Assembly (NCBI GenBank): GCA_944322285.1
Contig: CALUOR010000012.1
Span: forward strand, 1 to 64,000
Source of the DNA: an uncultured Bacteroides sp.
Lineage (GTDB): Bacteria > Bacteroidota > Bacteroidia > Bacteroidales > Bacteroidaceae
Length of the DNA stretch: 64,000 nt
Direction of reading: 5' to 3'
The notes beneath the pieces are model-generated. The model worked only from the letters and a program-made list of their open reading frames with translations, made no database searches and was not told the DNA's origin. Below, piece by piece: positions 1-8,622 of the stretch. The first letter of the stretch is position 1, and each line of letters starts with the position of its first letter. The position numbers were made by a program, and so were the translations under genes.

Positions 1-134
1 CTGATGACGTCTTTGCCCTCGGCGTTCATCTGCGCCACTTCCTTCAGCTTGCGCGAGAAGTAGTATTCGCTCACGCCCGCCAGGCGGTCGGCAGGCTTGT
101 AACTCGTAGTCTTATTGCACATTTGATTTTCCAT
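1..134 (-). CDS. PLP-dependent aminotransferase (class I/II), N-terminal fragment
   Basis: The gene runs off the left edge, so only about 44 N-terminal residues are visible. They read MENQMCNKTTSYKPADR, then LAGVSEYYFSRKLKEVAQMN, which resembles the start of Bacteroides class I/II aminotransferases that follow pheA. The role is inferred: transamination in Phe/Tyr synthesis, downstream of prephenate dehydratase. The start is ambiguous. ATG at 134 and ATG at 122 are both in frame, and either makes the gene overlap the 3' end of pheA, by 23 or 11 bases, which suggests translational coupling. Transcription would come from the attenuated pheA promoter. The catalytic lysine lies outside the window, so the enzyme class rests on the N-terminus and context. 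Confidence 0.7.
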   Translation of the reverse strand, partial: MENQMCNKTTSYKPADRLAGVSEYYFSRKLKEVAQMNAEGKDVI

Positions 135-963
135 CTTCGTATTCTCCTAATATCTTCAGTTGTTTGGTCAGGGGGCTGATGGCCGCGATGGCCTGTTTGT
201 AGCGTAGCAGTTGGTCGTACATCACGTCCACGTAGAACTCGTATTCCCATTCGCGCCCGATGATGGGCAGGGACTGTATCTTGGTGAGGTTGATGCGGTA
301 GAAGGACAGGATGCTGAGCACCTGCGAGAGGCTTCCCTCCTGGTGGGGCAGGGTGAAGACGATGCTGGCCTTGTTGGGCTCGCGGGTGCGGCGGCGGTTC
401 AGGTCGTCCACCTGCCAGGGGTCTGCCACGACGAGGAAGCGGGTGAAGTTGTGCTTGTTCGTCTCGATGCCTTCTTCCAGCACCTTCATGCCGTAGAGCT
501 CGGCGGCGTATTTGGAGCAGATGGCGGCGTGCCCGTTCAGGCTGTCGCGGTGGATGAGTTCTGCGCTGAGGGCGGTGTCTTCGCCTTCCACCACCTTGAT
601 GTGCGGGTGGCGGGTGAGGAACTCGCGGCACTGCATCAGCGCGATGGGGTGGGAGTGCACCTCGACGATGTTGCTCCAATCGTCCTCGGGCAGGCAGACG
701 AAGCTGTGGCTGATGCGCAGTTTGTATTCGCCCACTATCTGCGTGCCGCTCTGTCGCAGCAGTTCGTAGTTGTGCAGCAGGCTGCCCGCTATGGTGTTCT
801 CGATGGCTAGCATCCCGATGGTATTGCTGTCCTGGCGGATGGCGCCGAACACCTCTTCGAACGTGGCGCAGCAGATGAGTTCGATGTCCTCGCCCTCGAA
901 ATACTTGTGGGCGGCGATGTCGTGGTAGGAACCCAGTGTTCCTTGGATGGCTATTCGTTTCAT
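112..963 (-). CDS. pheA: Prephenate dehydratase with C-terminal ACT domain
   Basis: Converts prephenate to phenylpyruvate in the cytoplasm, the committed step to phenylalanine. The protein has 283 residues. The periplasmic-binding-like catalytic domain spans about residues 3-180 and carries the conserved NFTRF motif (catalytic Thr174). An ACT domain follows at about 198-275. The usual Phe-binding ESRP motif of the ACT domain is replaced here by IQSLP (residues 229-233), so allosteric behaviour may differ from E. coli. There is no chorismate mutase domain, so this is the monofunctional PDT-ACT type. The 3' end overlaps a downstream aminotransferase gene. Expression appears to be controlled by the Phe/Tyr-codon-rich leader and terminator immediately upstream (986-1152). 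The start ATG at 963 follows the terminator by about 22 bases. Confidence 0.95.
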   Translation of the reverse strand: MKRIAIQGTLGSYHDIAAHKYFEGEDIELICCATFEEVFGAIRQDSNTIGMLAIENTIAGSLLHNYELLRQSGTQIVGEYKLRISHSFVCLPEDDWSNIVEVHSHPIALMQCREFLTRHPHIKVVEGEDTALSAELIHRDSLNGHAAICSKYAAELYGMKVLEEGIETNKHNFTRFLVVADPWQVDDLNRRRTREPNKASIVFTLPHQEGSLSQVLSILSFYRINLTKIQSLPIIGREWEYEFYVDVMYDQLLRYKQAIAAISPLTKQLKILGEYEDGKSNVQ

Positions 964-985
964 ATATACCTTAATTGTCTATAAC

Positions 986-1020
986 AAAAAATCCCGCTTC
1001 CTTCGTGCAGGAGCGGGATT
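986..1020 (-). terminator. Intrinsic terminator of the pheA attenuator
   Basis: On the minus strand a 9-bp stem (AATCCCGCT with AGCGGGATT) is followed at once by a run of six T. It lies between the leader peptide and the pheA start, where it would end transcription early. Its 5' arm contains TCCCGCTC. That is perfectly complementary (8 bp) to GAGCGGGA inside the leader peptide reading frame (forward 1085-1092), so the two structures are mutually exclusive. Confidence 0.9.
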
Positions 1021-1065
1021 CATATCGTTGCTTAATTCATTGTCCTTGGTTCTTAAGCGTCACTG

Positions 1066-1152
1066 TCACTTGACACATACAAACTCCCGCTCTACTTTGT
1101 GGCTAAAGTAAAAGTAAAAGAAGAAGTAGTATGCAAAGTTAAATGACTTCAT
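1066..1152 (-). CDS. Phe/Tyr-rich leader peptide of the pheA attenuator
   Basis: A 28-codon open frame begins at ATG 1152 and ends at TGA 1066, just upstream of the pheA terminator. Residues 4-16 contain 7 Phe and 4 Tyr (core FAYYFFFYFYF), with another Phe at 24: 8 Phe and 4 Tyr in all. This is the hallmark of a ribosome-stalling leader. The codons for V20-E21-R22-E23 contain GAGCGGGA, which pairs with the 5' arm of the terminator. Expected logic: with enough charged tRNA the ribosome reaches the stop and covers this segment, so the terminator forms. If it stalls on Phe or Tyr codons, the segment pairs with the terminator arm and pheA is transcribed. The mix of Phe and Tyr suggests the operon serves both amino acids. 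Confidence 0.88.
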   Translation of the reverse strand: MKSFNFAYYFFFYFYFSHKVEREFVCVK

Positions 1153-1180
1153 AAGTTTCTTTTTGTTTTTAATTTCGGGG

Positions 1181-1211
1181 CAAAAGTAATGCTTTTATTT
1201 GAATATCCATA
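1181..1211 (-). promoter_or_regulatory. Promoter of the pheA leader
   Basis: The minus strand carries TACTTTTG, a perfect Bacteroides -7 TAnnTTTG box, at 1181-1188. A TATG lies 19 bases upstream at 1208-1211, one mismatch from the -33 TTTG box. It sits about 30 bases ahead of the leader peptide start. Confidence 0.8.
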
Positions 1212-1261
1212 AAAATATGGCATTTTTTTTCAAATTTCTTGTTTGCCGTATCTCAGAAGGC

Positions 1262-2821
1262 TTATTCTCCGTACGGAATCATCTCCTCCAGAATCCTTTC
1301 TTGGTACCAAGGGTCGTCGATTCGTTTCAGTTCTTTCCCCATCTCGGCGCACAGGGAAGCTACGACTTCCTTGTTTTCGTCCAACGGGAGGTTGTTCAGC
1401 TGGTAGGGGTCTTTCTCGTCATCGAACAACAGGCTCTTAACCAACTTATGGCCTTTGCGGTCGATGTACAGCGCCAGCGTGTAGCGGTCGGACTTGAAGC
1501 CTCGTGAGGCGGGGAAGTACGAACGCACCTTGCCGTCACTGTCTTTCTCACCGTCCATGTTTTGGATGTAGAGTGCGCCGGTGGGACGCTCTACGGCGGC
1601 GTTTGCGTCGAAGAACAAGGGCGCGTAGTTATAGCCTTGTACGGTGGCGGGTATCGAGTCGCTCAGGCCTGCCAGTCCCAAGAGGGTGGGCATGATGTCG
1701 GGCGATGACAACATGAGGTTGTCTTCCACACGCGGCTGCAGCTTGTCCGGGAAGCGTACCAGGAAGGGCACGTTCATGGATTCGGCGTAGGGCGAGTTCT
1801 TGGGGTCGTCTGTTCCTTGGCTGCACATGGTCTCGCCGTGGTCCGAAGCGAATACGACGATGGTGTTCTTGTCCAGTCCCAGTTCCTTCAAGGCGGCAAG
1901 AATTTGGCCGAACGCACGGTCAACGCCCGTTACGGAAGCGAAATAGTAGGGAGTGCTTGCCGCTTTCTTCATGGTCGGGTCCGCATTGGGGCGCACCAGC
2001 AGGCTGTCCAGCGGGATGTCTTTATAGAGGTTGAAGTCCTCTTCCATGCAGTCGTCTAAGGAACGGTAGGGGCTGTGGGGCGGATTCATGCCTACCATGA
2101 TGAAGAAGGGTTTCTGCGGGTCGCGCACGTTTCCTTCATTCTTCAGGTAGGACACCACCATTTTCGCTTCGTGCAGGGGTGACCATTCGTGCGGGTCGTG
2201 GCGTACTCCTTTTGTATCCCAGTAATGCGGATTCTTGTGTACATCGAATGTGCCGTAAGAGTACCAGTAGTTAAAGCCGTGGCGTCTCTCAGGGGGCGTA
2301 TAGGCGTCCCACACCGGATTTTGGTCATCCACGTATTGACCGGGATGTGCCGGGTCATTGGGGGTGGGGAAGTCTGCGTGCAACTTGCCGAAGTAAGCGC
2401 AATCGTAACCGGCACGGCTGAACACGTCGCTTACGCAATCCACATCCTCACGCAGGCTGCTGATGGGACGGTTTGAATTGCAATTCAAGGGGACACCGCT
2501 GCGGTTGGGGTACATGCCGGTCAGTAACGAGCCTCGGTGCGGACTGCTCAGCGGGCAGTTGCTCATGGCGGAAGTCAGGACGACGGATTCGCGCGCAAAG
2601 TTGTTCAGGTTGGGCGTATGCACAGGGTCGTTGCGGAAGTTGACTTTTTCGCGGAAACCTGCTTGTCCCCAAAACTCCAACGCATGGTTGCGGAACTGGT
2701 CGGGGAATACGTAAATGACATTCGGTTGCTGTGCGGCAGCGTCCGGTTGAGGCGTGTTGCAGGCTTGTAAAGAGAGCAATCCGAGCCCTCCTGCCAAGTA
2801 GTAATTGATTTGTCTTTTCAT
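1262..2821 (-). CDS. Lipoprotein sulfatase (S1 family), Ser-type
   Basis: Hydrolyses a sulfate ester, probably on a glycosaminoglycan fragment, at the cell surface or in the periplasm. The protein has 519 residues, a signal peptide and a lipobox ending in Cys21. The formylglycine site is S92-S93-P94-H95-R96 followed by GSLLTG. The Ser-type motif implies maturation by an anaerobic sulfatase-maturing radical SAM enzyme. Other metal-site motifs are PDQFR near residue 40 and ASDHGET in the C-terminal half. The gene lies downstream of a GH88 gene on the same strand, close to an HTCS and a second sulfatase. From memory this matches the sulfatase/GH88 pairing of the B. thetaiotaomicron chondroitin sulfate locus. 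The exact regiospecificity cannot be read from sequence. Confidence 0.9.
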   Translation of the reverse strand: MKRQINYYLAGGLGLLSLQACNTPQPDAAAQQPNVIYVFPDQFRNHALEFWGQAGFREKVNFRNDPVHTPNLNNFARESVVLTSAMSNCPLSSPHRGSLLTGMYPNRSGVPLNCNSNRPISSLREDVDCVSDVFSRAGYDCAYFGKLHADFPTPNDPAHPGQYVDDQNPVWDAYTPPERRHGFNYWYSYGTFDVHKNPHYWDTKGVRHDPHEWSPLHEAKMVVSYLKNEGNVRDPQKPFFIMVGMNPPHSPYRSLDDCMEEDFNLYKDIPLDSLLVRPNADPTMKKAASTPYYFASVTGVDRAFGQILAALKELGLDKNTIVVFASDHGETMCSQGTDDPKNSPYAESMNVPFLVRFPDKLQPRVEDNLMLSSPDIMPTLLGLAGLSDSIPATVQGYNYAPLFFDANAAVERPTGALYIQNMDGEKDSDGKVRSYFPASRGFKSDRYTLALYIDRKGHKLVKSLLFDDEKDPYQLNNLPLDENKEVVASLCAEMGKELKRIDDPWYQERILEEMIPYGE

Positions 2822-2851
2822 GATAAGTAAGTGTAGAGAGTTAAATGAAAA

Positions 2852-2895
2852 GCCTTGCCCTTTCTTGCCTCATCGAAGAGGAAATGGGACAAGGC
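2852..2895 (-). promoter_or_regulatory. Intra-operon hairpin between GH88 and sulfatase genes
   Basis: On the minus strand GCCTTG-T-CCC can pair with GGGCAAGGC, a 9-bp stem with one bulged T. The sequence TTTTCATTT follows, about 30 bases before the sulfatase start. It may be a weak terminator or processing site that sets the GH88:sulfatase ratio. The T tract is interrupted, so termination strength is uncertain. Confidence 0.45.
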
Positions 2896-2929
2896 CTCCT
2901 ATTTTTAATAAGGTGTAGTGAAATCCTTT

Positions 2930-4138
2930 TTATTTCCCGCTTTCCAGGTCGCGTTTACGCATCAGTCCTTCCAGGAAATAGTAGTCCGCATAATTCAGCG
3001 GCACGTCGATTTCGGCGCCGTGAGGGATGCTGCCTACGGAGTGCATCAGGATGAAGTTGCCGTTAGTACCCACTTCGGCACGGTAGGCCGGTGAAGCCAG
3101 GCTTTCCATAATCTTGTCTGCGGTGGCCTTGTAGCCTTTTCCCGGTGCGTAAGTCTCCAGTTCATAGAGGGCAGAAGCACTACATGCGGCGGCCGAAGCA
3201 TCGCGCGGTTCGTTCGGGATGTTGGGTGCATCATAATCCCAATAAGGGATAAGGTCCTCGGGCAGGTTATTGCCGTTGAAGATGAAGTTGTAAACTTGTT
3301 CGGCCTGATCCAAATACTTTTGGTCGTGTGTATAGCGATAGCAGGTGGTATATCCGTAGAGCGCCCATGCTTGTCCACGTGCCCAGTCGGATTCATCGGC
3401 ATAACCTTGAGCGGTTTGTTTGTGCAGCACTTCGCCTGTCTCGGGGTCATAATCTATTACGTGATAGCAGCTATAATCTGGGCGGAAATGATTTTTCATC
3501 GTAGTGTTGGCATGACTTACGGCAATGTTGTAGAATGTGGAGTCGCCCGACAGGCGGGTTGCCTCGAACAGCAGCTCCAGGTTCATCATGTTGTCAATGA
3601 TGACAGGGCATTTCCAGCCGCGTTCTGCTTGCCAGCCACGGTCGGCATCCCATGATTGAATGACGCCTGCTCCCGGACGGAAACGGGTGGACAATGATTT
3701 GGCCGTTTGGATGATGACGGGCTTGTATTCCGTCTTGTTGGCCAGGCGATAACCGTTCAGGTAGCTGCAACCTATCATGAAGCCTACGTCGTGGTGCCAA
3801 GTCAGGTATTGGATAGAGTCCAAATCCTCGGTGTACTTCTCTGCCAGTGTTTTCCACTTCTGGTCACCGGTCAGTTCGTACGTCAGCCACATGTTGCCCG
3901 GATAGAAACCGGAGCACCAGTCGTCAATGGGAATATAGACGATGTTGCCATCTTTGTCAATGGTGCGTGGATTCAGAATTTTGCCCGATTTCTCAATAAT
4001 ATCCGTTTGCAAGGTTTCTTGCGCTACGGCGTTGTCAATGTTGTCTTGGATAAAGTTGGTTTCGGCTTGTTTCTTTTGCCCGCTACAGCCAACTAACAGG
4101 CAAAGGGATAACCCCAGCGTTGTAAGAGTTGTTTTCAT
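2930..4138 (-). CDS. Unsaturated glucuronyl hydrolase (GH88), lipoprotein
   Basis: Removes the delta-4,5-unsaturated uronic acid from the non-reducing end of oligosaccharides made by polysaccharide lyases. The protein has 402 residues with a lipobox at LLVGC18. It shows the alpha6/alpha6-barrel signatures of GH88: HHDVGFM with Asp117, and CPVIIDNMMNLELLF with Asp182, the two expected catalytic acids. RDASAAAC and the GAEIDVPLNYADYY block near the C-terminus are also family-typical. It heads a minus-strand pair with the sulfatase at 1262-2821 and is divergent from the HTCS at 4354. It therefore acts with sulfatases on glycosaminoglycan fragments, but the matching lyase is not in this window. 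Confidence 0.92.
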   Translation of the reverse strand: MKTTLTTLGLSLCLLVGCSGQKKQAETNFIQDNIDNAVAQETLQTDIIEKSGKILNPRTIDKDGNIVYIPIDDWCSGFYPGNMWLTYELTGDQKWKTLAEKYTEDLDSIQYLTWHHDVGFMIGCSYLNGYRLANKTEYKPVIIQTAKSLSTRFRPGAGVIQSWDADRGWQAERGWKCPVIIDNMMNLELLFEATRLSGDSTFYNIAVSHANTTMKNHFRPDYSCYHVIDYDPETGEVLHKQTAQGYADESDWARGQAWALYGYTTCYRYTHDQKYLDQAEQVYNFIFNGNNLPEDLIPYWDYDAPNIPNEPRDASAAACSASALYELETYAPGKGYKATADKIMESLASPAYRAEVGTNGNFILMHSVGSIPHGAEIDVPLNYADYYFLEGLMRKRDLESGK

Positions 4139-4183
4139 AATAATGGATTTGTTTTATTAAATATTCTTGTTTTTTTCCGTGGA

Positions 4184-4191
4184 CAAAGTTA
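4184..4191 (-). promoter_or_regulatory. -7 box for the GH88-sulfatase pair
   Basis: Minus-strand TAACTTTG matches TAnnTTTG perfectly, 45 bases before the GH88 start. No convincing -33 box is visible at the expected spacing, as would fit an activator-dependent promoter. Confidence 0.55.
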
Positions 4192-4317
4192 GAACAATAT
4201 GATTAATTAAACAGCATCAATAATCCAAGAAAAGGCCAATATCGTATTTTTAGGCTATAAAATAACTATAAATGGGCAAGAAAAATTGTATATAGGGGAA
4301 AATTTGCAAAAGTTTCC

Positions 4318-4325
4318 TATATTTG
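4318..4325 (+). promoter_or_regulatory. -7 box for the HTCS gene
   Basis: TATATTTG matches TAnnTTTG perfectly, 28 bases before the HTCS start codon at 4354. The divergent promoters of this intergenic region lie about 130 bases apart. Confidence 0.6.
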
Positions 4326-4353
4326 TATCGTAATTTAAAAATGAACGTTAGAG

Positions 4354-7300
4354 ATGGTACGAAAGATTCCTTTTTTACTATTTTTTATATACATGTTTGT
4401 TCTTCCCTTGGCTGGTCGGAACATTACCTTCCGTCATCTGAGTACGGATGATGGCTTGTCGCAATTCTCGGTGAATAGTCTGTATTTTGACGAGAAGGGC
4501 GTCTTATGGATAGGTACCCGCGAAGGGTTGAACCGCTACGATGGCACGGGTATATCTACTTATAAGCTTCAGAAAAACAATCCTTATAGCTTATTTTGCA
4601 ATACCGTCTTGCGCGTTACCGGCAATCGGGATGGAAAAATTTACCTGTTGTGTACGGAGGGTGTGACCGAGTTTGACCGTAAAACGCATCGTTTTACGAC
4701 TTTGTTGCAGGATAACGTTGATTGCATTTACTACGATAAAGGGCTTTATATAGGGAAGGGAAATAAAATCTTCCGCTATAATGAGCATACGCATGAGTTT
4801 GAACTTTGTTATCAGCTTGACGAGAGCCGGATAAGACTTACTTGCATGTATTTTTCCGGGGATGAACTTTGGTTGGGGACGGAAAATGATGGTGTTTATC
4901 GCTTGAACTTAGGAAGTCAGGATTTGGCCCATGTCATTTCCCGGGGAAATATCACCAGTATATATAAGGATACGGGAGAGAATTTGTGGATAGGCAGTTG
5001 GGAAGACGGGGTATATCAGATAGAGCCGAACGGGAATATAGGACATTTCCTTCATGAACCGAATAATCCGCATAGCCTTTCGTCCAATTTTGTAAGAGCC
5101 TGTTGCGAGGATAATCTGGGCAACATTTGGCTGGGTACGTTCAACGGGCTGAATTGCTATGACCGGAAGACGGGCCGGTTTACGAATTACACTTCGCAGG
5201 ACATGCCATCGGCCGGTTTGACCCATTCTTCCGTGTGGTGCATAGTGAAGGACGAGCAGGGCACTCTTTGGCTGGGCACCTATTTTGGCGGGGTGAATTA
5301 CTTCAATCCGGAGTATGAAATCTATACGCACTACGCTTATTCGCCCGTTGAGAAAAACGGCTTGAGTTATCCTGTCGTAGGGCCTATGGTGGAGGATGAT
5401 GATGGAAACTTGTGGATTGGGACGGAAGGCGGCGGATTGAATTTCTATGACCGTCATACGCACGAATTTAAGTGGTTCAGTCGGGGGAAAGCAGAAAATG
5501 GCTTGTCGGCCGATAATATCAAGTCGCTTTATTATGACTCGGGCAGAAAGGTGGTTTGGATAGGCACCCATTTAGGTGGTTTGAGCCGATTGGATGTACG
5601 TACGGGGCGTTTTATCACTTATCGCATGGAGGATGGAAATCCGGAGGCCTTGCCATCCGACATCGTGCGCGATATCCTTCCTTATAAAGACCAATTGATA
5701 TTGGCTACGCAAAACGGCGTCTGTCTCTTCAATCCTTCTACGGGAAAATGTCAACAGCTTTTCCACGACACTCCCGAGGGGCGTAAGATAAAGATGACAG
5801 CCGACGTGATTTTTGATGCCGAAGGCGCGCTTTGGATTGCCGCTACGGGAGAAGGCGTTTTCCGTTATCAATTCGAGGACAAGAGGCTGACAAACTTCCG
5901 CCATGACCCTGACAACGCCAACTCTTTAAGCAACAATAATGTGTACAACATAGCGTTGGATAGCCAAGGAAATTTGTGGTTTTCCACATCGGGCAGCGGG
6001 CTGGATATGTTTCGTCCGGAAACGGGCGATTTTAAAAATTACGACCGTCATAAGGATGGCTTGATAGATGATTGTGTATATGCGGTGAAGGAATCTTCTG
6101 TTAGCGGTAAGTTATTGCTGATTACGAATGGCGGATTTTCCTTGTTCGACACCCGCACCGGACAATTCAGCAATTATAATATTGAGAATGGTTTTCCGCT
6201 GACGGGTATTAATGAAAACGGGCTGTGCGTTACGCGTGATGGTGAAGTCTTCTTGGCCAGTACGCATGGCATGGTTTCTTTCCATGAGAGCGAATTGGCT
6301 TTTACTCCGAAGCCTTATAAGATAAATTTGTCACGCTTGATAGTGAATGATACAGAAGTGCAGGTAGGAGATGATACCGGCATCCTGCATCAGTCTTTGG
6401 ATTATGTGTCCGAGATTTCCATCCCTGCGAAATATTCCATGTTTACCATTGAGTTTTCAACGTCCAATTATGTTGCGGCCAATAGGGCAGACATCGTTTA
6501 TCGGTTGGAAGGCTTTTCCGACCAATGGACGGCCATTCGCGACCATTATTCCGTTACTTATACCAACTTGAGTGCCGGGACATATCGGTTGGTAATAAAG
6601 CCTGCCGGTGGAGATGCTTATGAACAATTGGCCGAACCGGAAGTGCTGATTATTCGCGTGTTGCCGCCTTTCTATAAAACGCCTTTAGCCTATTGCATTT
6701 ATATTGTGGTGATAGCTGCGTTGTTATGGTATTTGGTGCATGCTTATCAGACGAGGCTGAAGCTTCGCGAGTCTTTGAAATATGAGCAGAAGCATATTCA
6801 GGATGTGGAGGCGCTCAATCAGTCAAAGTTGCGCTTCTTTACCAATATATCCCATGAATTCCGAACGCCGCTTACACTTATTGTGGCACAGGTGGAGTCG
6901 CTCTTGCAAGTTCAGAATTTTACGCCCGCCATTTATAATAAAGTGCTGGAAGTTTATAAAAATTGCATTCAGCTTCGGGAGTTGATTAATGAATTGCTCG
7001 ATTTCCGGAAACAAGAACAGGGACACATGAAGATTAAGGCAAGCCAGCACAATATGGTGAACTTCCTTTATGAAAATTATCTGCTGTTTTTAGAGTTGGC
7101 GCATAGCAAGCAAATAGAATTCTTGTTTGAGAAAGAAGCGGATGATATAGAGGTGTGGTATGACCAGAAGCAGATGCAAAAGGTGTTGAATAACTTGCTG
7201 TCCAATGCTTTTAAGCATACGCCGGCTGAAGGCGTCATAACATTGGGCATTCATACGGAAGGTAATGACGTCATTATTCGTGTAGCCGATACCGGCGAGG

Positions 7301-8400
7301 GTATCAGTGCCGGTGAAGTGTCGAAGATATTCGACCGTTTTTACCAAGTGGAGCATGCAGAGACATCGTATGCGGACAGCACAGGCACGGGCATAGGGCT
7401 GGCGTTGACCAAAGGTATTGTTGAGTTGCACAAAGGCTCTATTAAGGTGGAGAGTGAACCGGGTAAAGGAGCATGTTTCATTGTGACGTTACATTTAGGG
7501 AATGAGCACTTTGACAAAGAGCAAATCAGCATGAATGCTGACCATACACAAGGCCAAATAGAGCTTCCAAAGGTTGAGGTTGACGCATTGGCAAAAGCTG
7601 AATTGGAGGAGAATGCTCCTAATAAGCGTTTGCCGGATGTCAAGATTCTCATAGTGGAAGACAATAAATCTTTGCTCGAGACATTAAAACATCTTTTCGA
7701 GCCATTTTATCATGTGCTGACTGCTGCCGATGGTGAGGAAGGTTGGAATAGGGTATGCGACGAGAAACCGCAAATAGTGTTGAGTGACATCGTGATGCCC
7801 AAAATGTCGGGGACGGAACTATGCAAGCGCATCAAAAATGATTATAATACATGTCATATTCCCGTAGTATTGCTTACTGCACGCACCAATATAGAGCTGA
7901 ATATCGAAGGATTGCGCATCGGAGCGGATGATTATATTACCAAGCCGTTTAATACCAACCTGCTGATTTCGCGTTGCAATAATTTGGTCAACTCCCGTTT
8001 GTTGTTGCAGGAAAAATTCTGTAAACAGCCTTTGTCTGCTCCACAGATGTTGGCTACGAATCCTATTGATAAGAAAATCTTAGACCGTGCCATGCAGGTG
8101 ATAGAGGAACATTTGGATGATGAAGACTTCAACGTCAATCTGTTTGCACGTGAAATGGCGATGGCACGCACCAATTTGTTCGCCAAACTGAAAGCCATCA
8201 CCGGACAGACACCCAATGAGTTTATTCTGAATGTCCGCCTGAAGAAGGGAGCCATGCTGTTGCGCAATAATCCTGAGCTCAATATTACGGAGGTTTCGGA
8301 TCGTGTCGGATTTTCCTCACCCCGTTATTTCAGCAAATGCTTCAAGGAAGTTTATCACGTTAATCCGTTGGCTTACCGTAAAGGGAAGGAGGATACCTGA
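4354..8400 (+). CDS. Hybrid two-component system regulator (HTCS), GAG type
   Basis: An inner-membrane sensor, kinase and transcription factor in one chain of 1348 residues. Order: signal/TM segment (1-20), periplasmic two-component propeller repeats (many W-IGT and G-LNYYDR type blades, about 30-680), Y_Y_Y domain (about 690-770), TM (about 776-800), HisKA with the phospho-acceptor His834 in NISHEFRTPLTL, HATPase (NLLSNAFKHTP, DTGEGIS), receiver domain with Asp1145 in SDIVMPKMSG, and a C-terminal AraC-type HTH (about 1245-1345). It lies between the GH88-sulfatase pair and a second sulfatase. It probably senses an unsaturated oligosaccharide in the periplasm and activates those genes. The order HTCS then sulfatase resembles the chondroitin sulfate locus of B. 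thetaiotaomicron; the ligand is inferred. Confidence 0.93.
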   Translation: MVRKIPFLLFFIYMFVLPLAGRNITFRHLSTDDGLSQFSVNSLYFDEKGVLWIGTREGLNRYDGTGISTYKLQKNNPYSLFCNTVLRVTGNRDGKIYLLCTEGVTEFDRKTHRFTTLLQDNVDCIYYDKGLYIGKGNKIFRYNEHTHEFELCYQLDESRIRLTCMYFSGDELWLGTENDGVYRLNLGSQDLAHVISRGNITSIYKDTGENLWIGSWEDGVYQIEPNGNIGHFLHEPNNPHSLSSNFVRACCEDNLGNIWLGTFNGLNCYDRKTGRFTNYTSQDMPSAGLTHSSVWCIVKDEQGTLWLGTYFGGVNYFNPEYEIYTHYAYSPVEKNGLSYPVVGPMVEDDDGNLWIGTEGGGLNFYDRHTHEFKWFSRGKAENGLSADNIKSLYYDSGRKVVWIGTHLGGLSRLDVRTGRFITYRMEDGNPEALPSDIVRDILPYKDQLILATQNGVCLFNPSTGKCQQLFHDTPEGRKIKMTADVIFDAEGALWIAATGEGVFRYQFEDKRLTNFRHDPDNANSLSNNNVYNIALDSQGNLWFSTSGSGLDMFRPETGDFKNYDRHKDGLIDDCVYAVKESSVSGKLLLITNGGFSLFDTRTGQFSNYNIENGFPLTGINENGLCVTRDGEVFLASTHGMVSFHESELAFTPKPYKINLSRLIVNDTEVQVGDDTGILHQSLDYVSEISIPAKYSMFTIEFSTSNYVAANRADIVYRLEGFSDQWTAIRDHYSVTYTNLSAGTYRLVIKPAGGDAYEQLAEPEVLIIRVLPPFYKTPLAYCIYIVVIAALLWYLVHAYQTRLKLRESLKYEQKHIQDVEALNQSKLRFFTNISHEFRTPLTLIVAQVESLLQVQNFTPAIYNKVLEVYKNCIQLRELINELLDFRKQEQGHMKIKASQHNMVNFLYENYLLFLELAHSKQIEFLFEKEADDIEVWYDQKQMQKVLNNLLSNAFKHTPAEGVITLGIHTEGNDVIIRVADTGEGISAGEVSKIFDRFYQVEHAETSYADSTGTGIGLALTKGIVELHKGSIKVESEPGKGACFIVTLHLGNEHFDKEQISMNADHTQGQIELPKVEVDALAKAELEENAPNKRLPDVKILIVEDNKSLLETLKHLFEPFYHVLTAADGEEGWNRVCDEKPQIVLSDIVMPKMSGTELCKRIKNDYNTCHIPVVLLTARTNIELNIEGLRIGADDYITKPFNTNLLISRCNNLVNSRLLLQEKFCKQPLSAPQMLATNPIDKKILDRAMQVIEEHLDDEDFNVNLFAREMAMARTNLFAKLKAITGQTPNEFILNVRLKKGAMLLRNNPELNITEVSDRVGFSSPRYFSKCFKEVYHVNPLAYRKGKEDT

Positions 8401-8543
8401 TTTATCAACTCTTTGTATAGTTGAAGTCAATGTTTTGCAAAAGAGAAGCCAATGTTTGGCGGTGTTGAAACGAAGGCTTGTGTGCCCTATTGTGCAAATA
8501 ACGGGATAATTTGTCCAAACACATGCTTTTGTTTCTATTACTG

Positions 8544-8575
8544 CTTGTAGATTTCGAAATAAATCTCTAATTTTG
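8544..8575 (+). promoter_or_regulatory. Promoter of the second sulfatase
   Basis: TAATTTTG at 8568-8575 is a perfect -7 box. CTTG at 8544-8547, 20 bases upstream, is a near match to the -33 box. It lies 47 bases before the preferred ATG at 8623. The 220-base gap after the HTCS holds nothing else obvious. Confidence 0.6.
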
Positions 8576-8622
8576 GCTTTTGGCAAAATGAAAGTTTAAC
8601 TTAAAGTTTATTGAGAGTTGTG

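Noticed and set aside
211..810. A 199-codon open frame on the plus strand, antisense to pheA
   Set aside because: It lies wholly inside a clearly identified gene, its Val/Asp/Ala-rich product has no family features, and it is explained by the GC-rich third positions of pheA.
8611..8622. TTG start four codons upstream for the second sulfatase
   Set aside because: The ATG at 8623 opens directly into a normal lipoprotein signal; the extra residues add nothing family-like.
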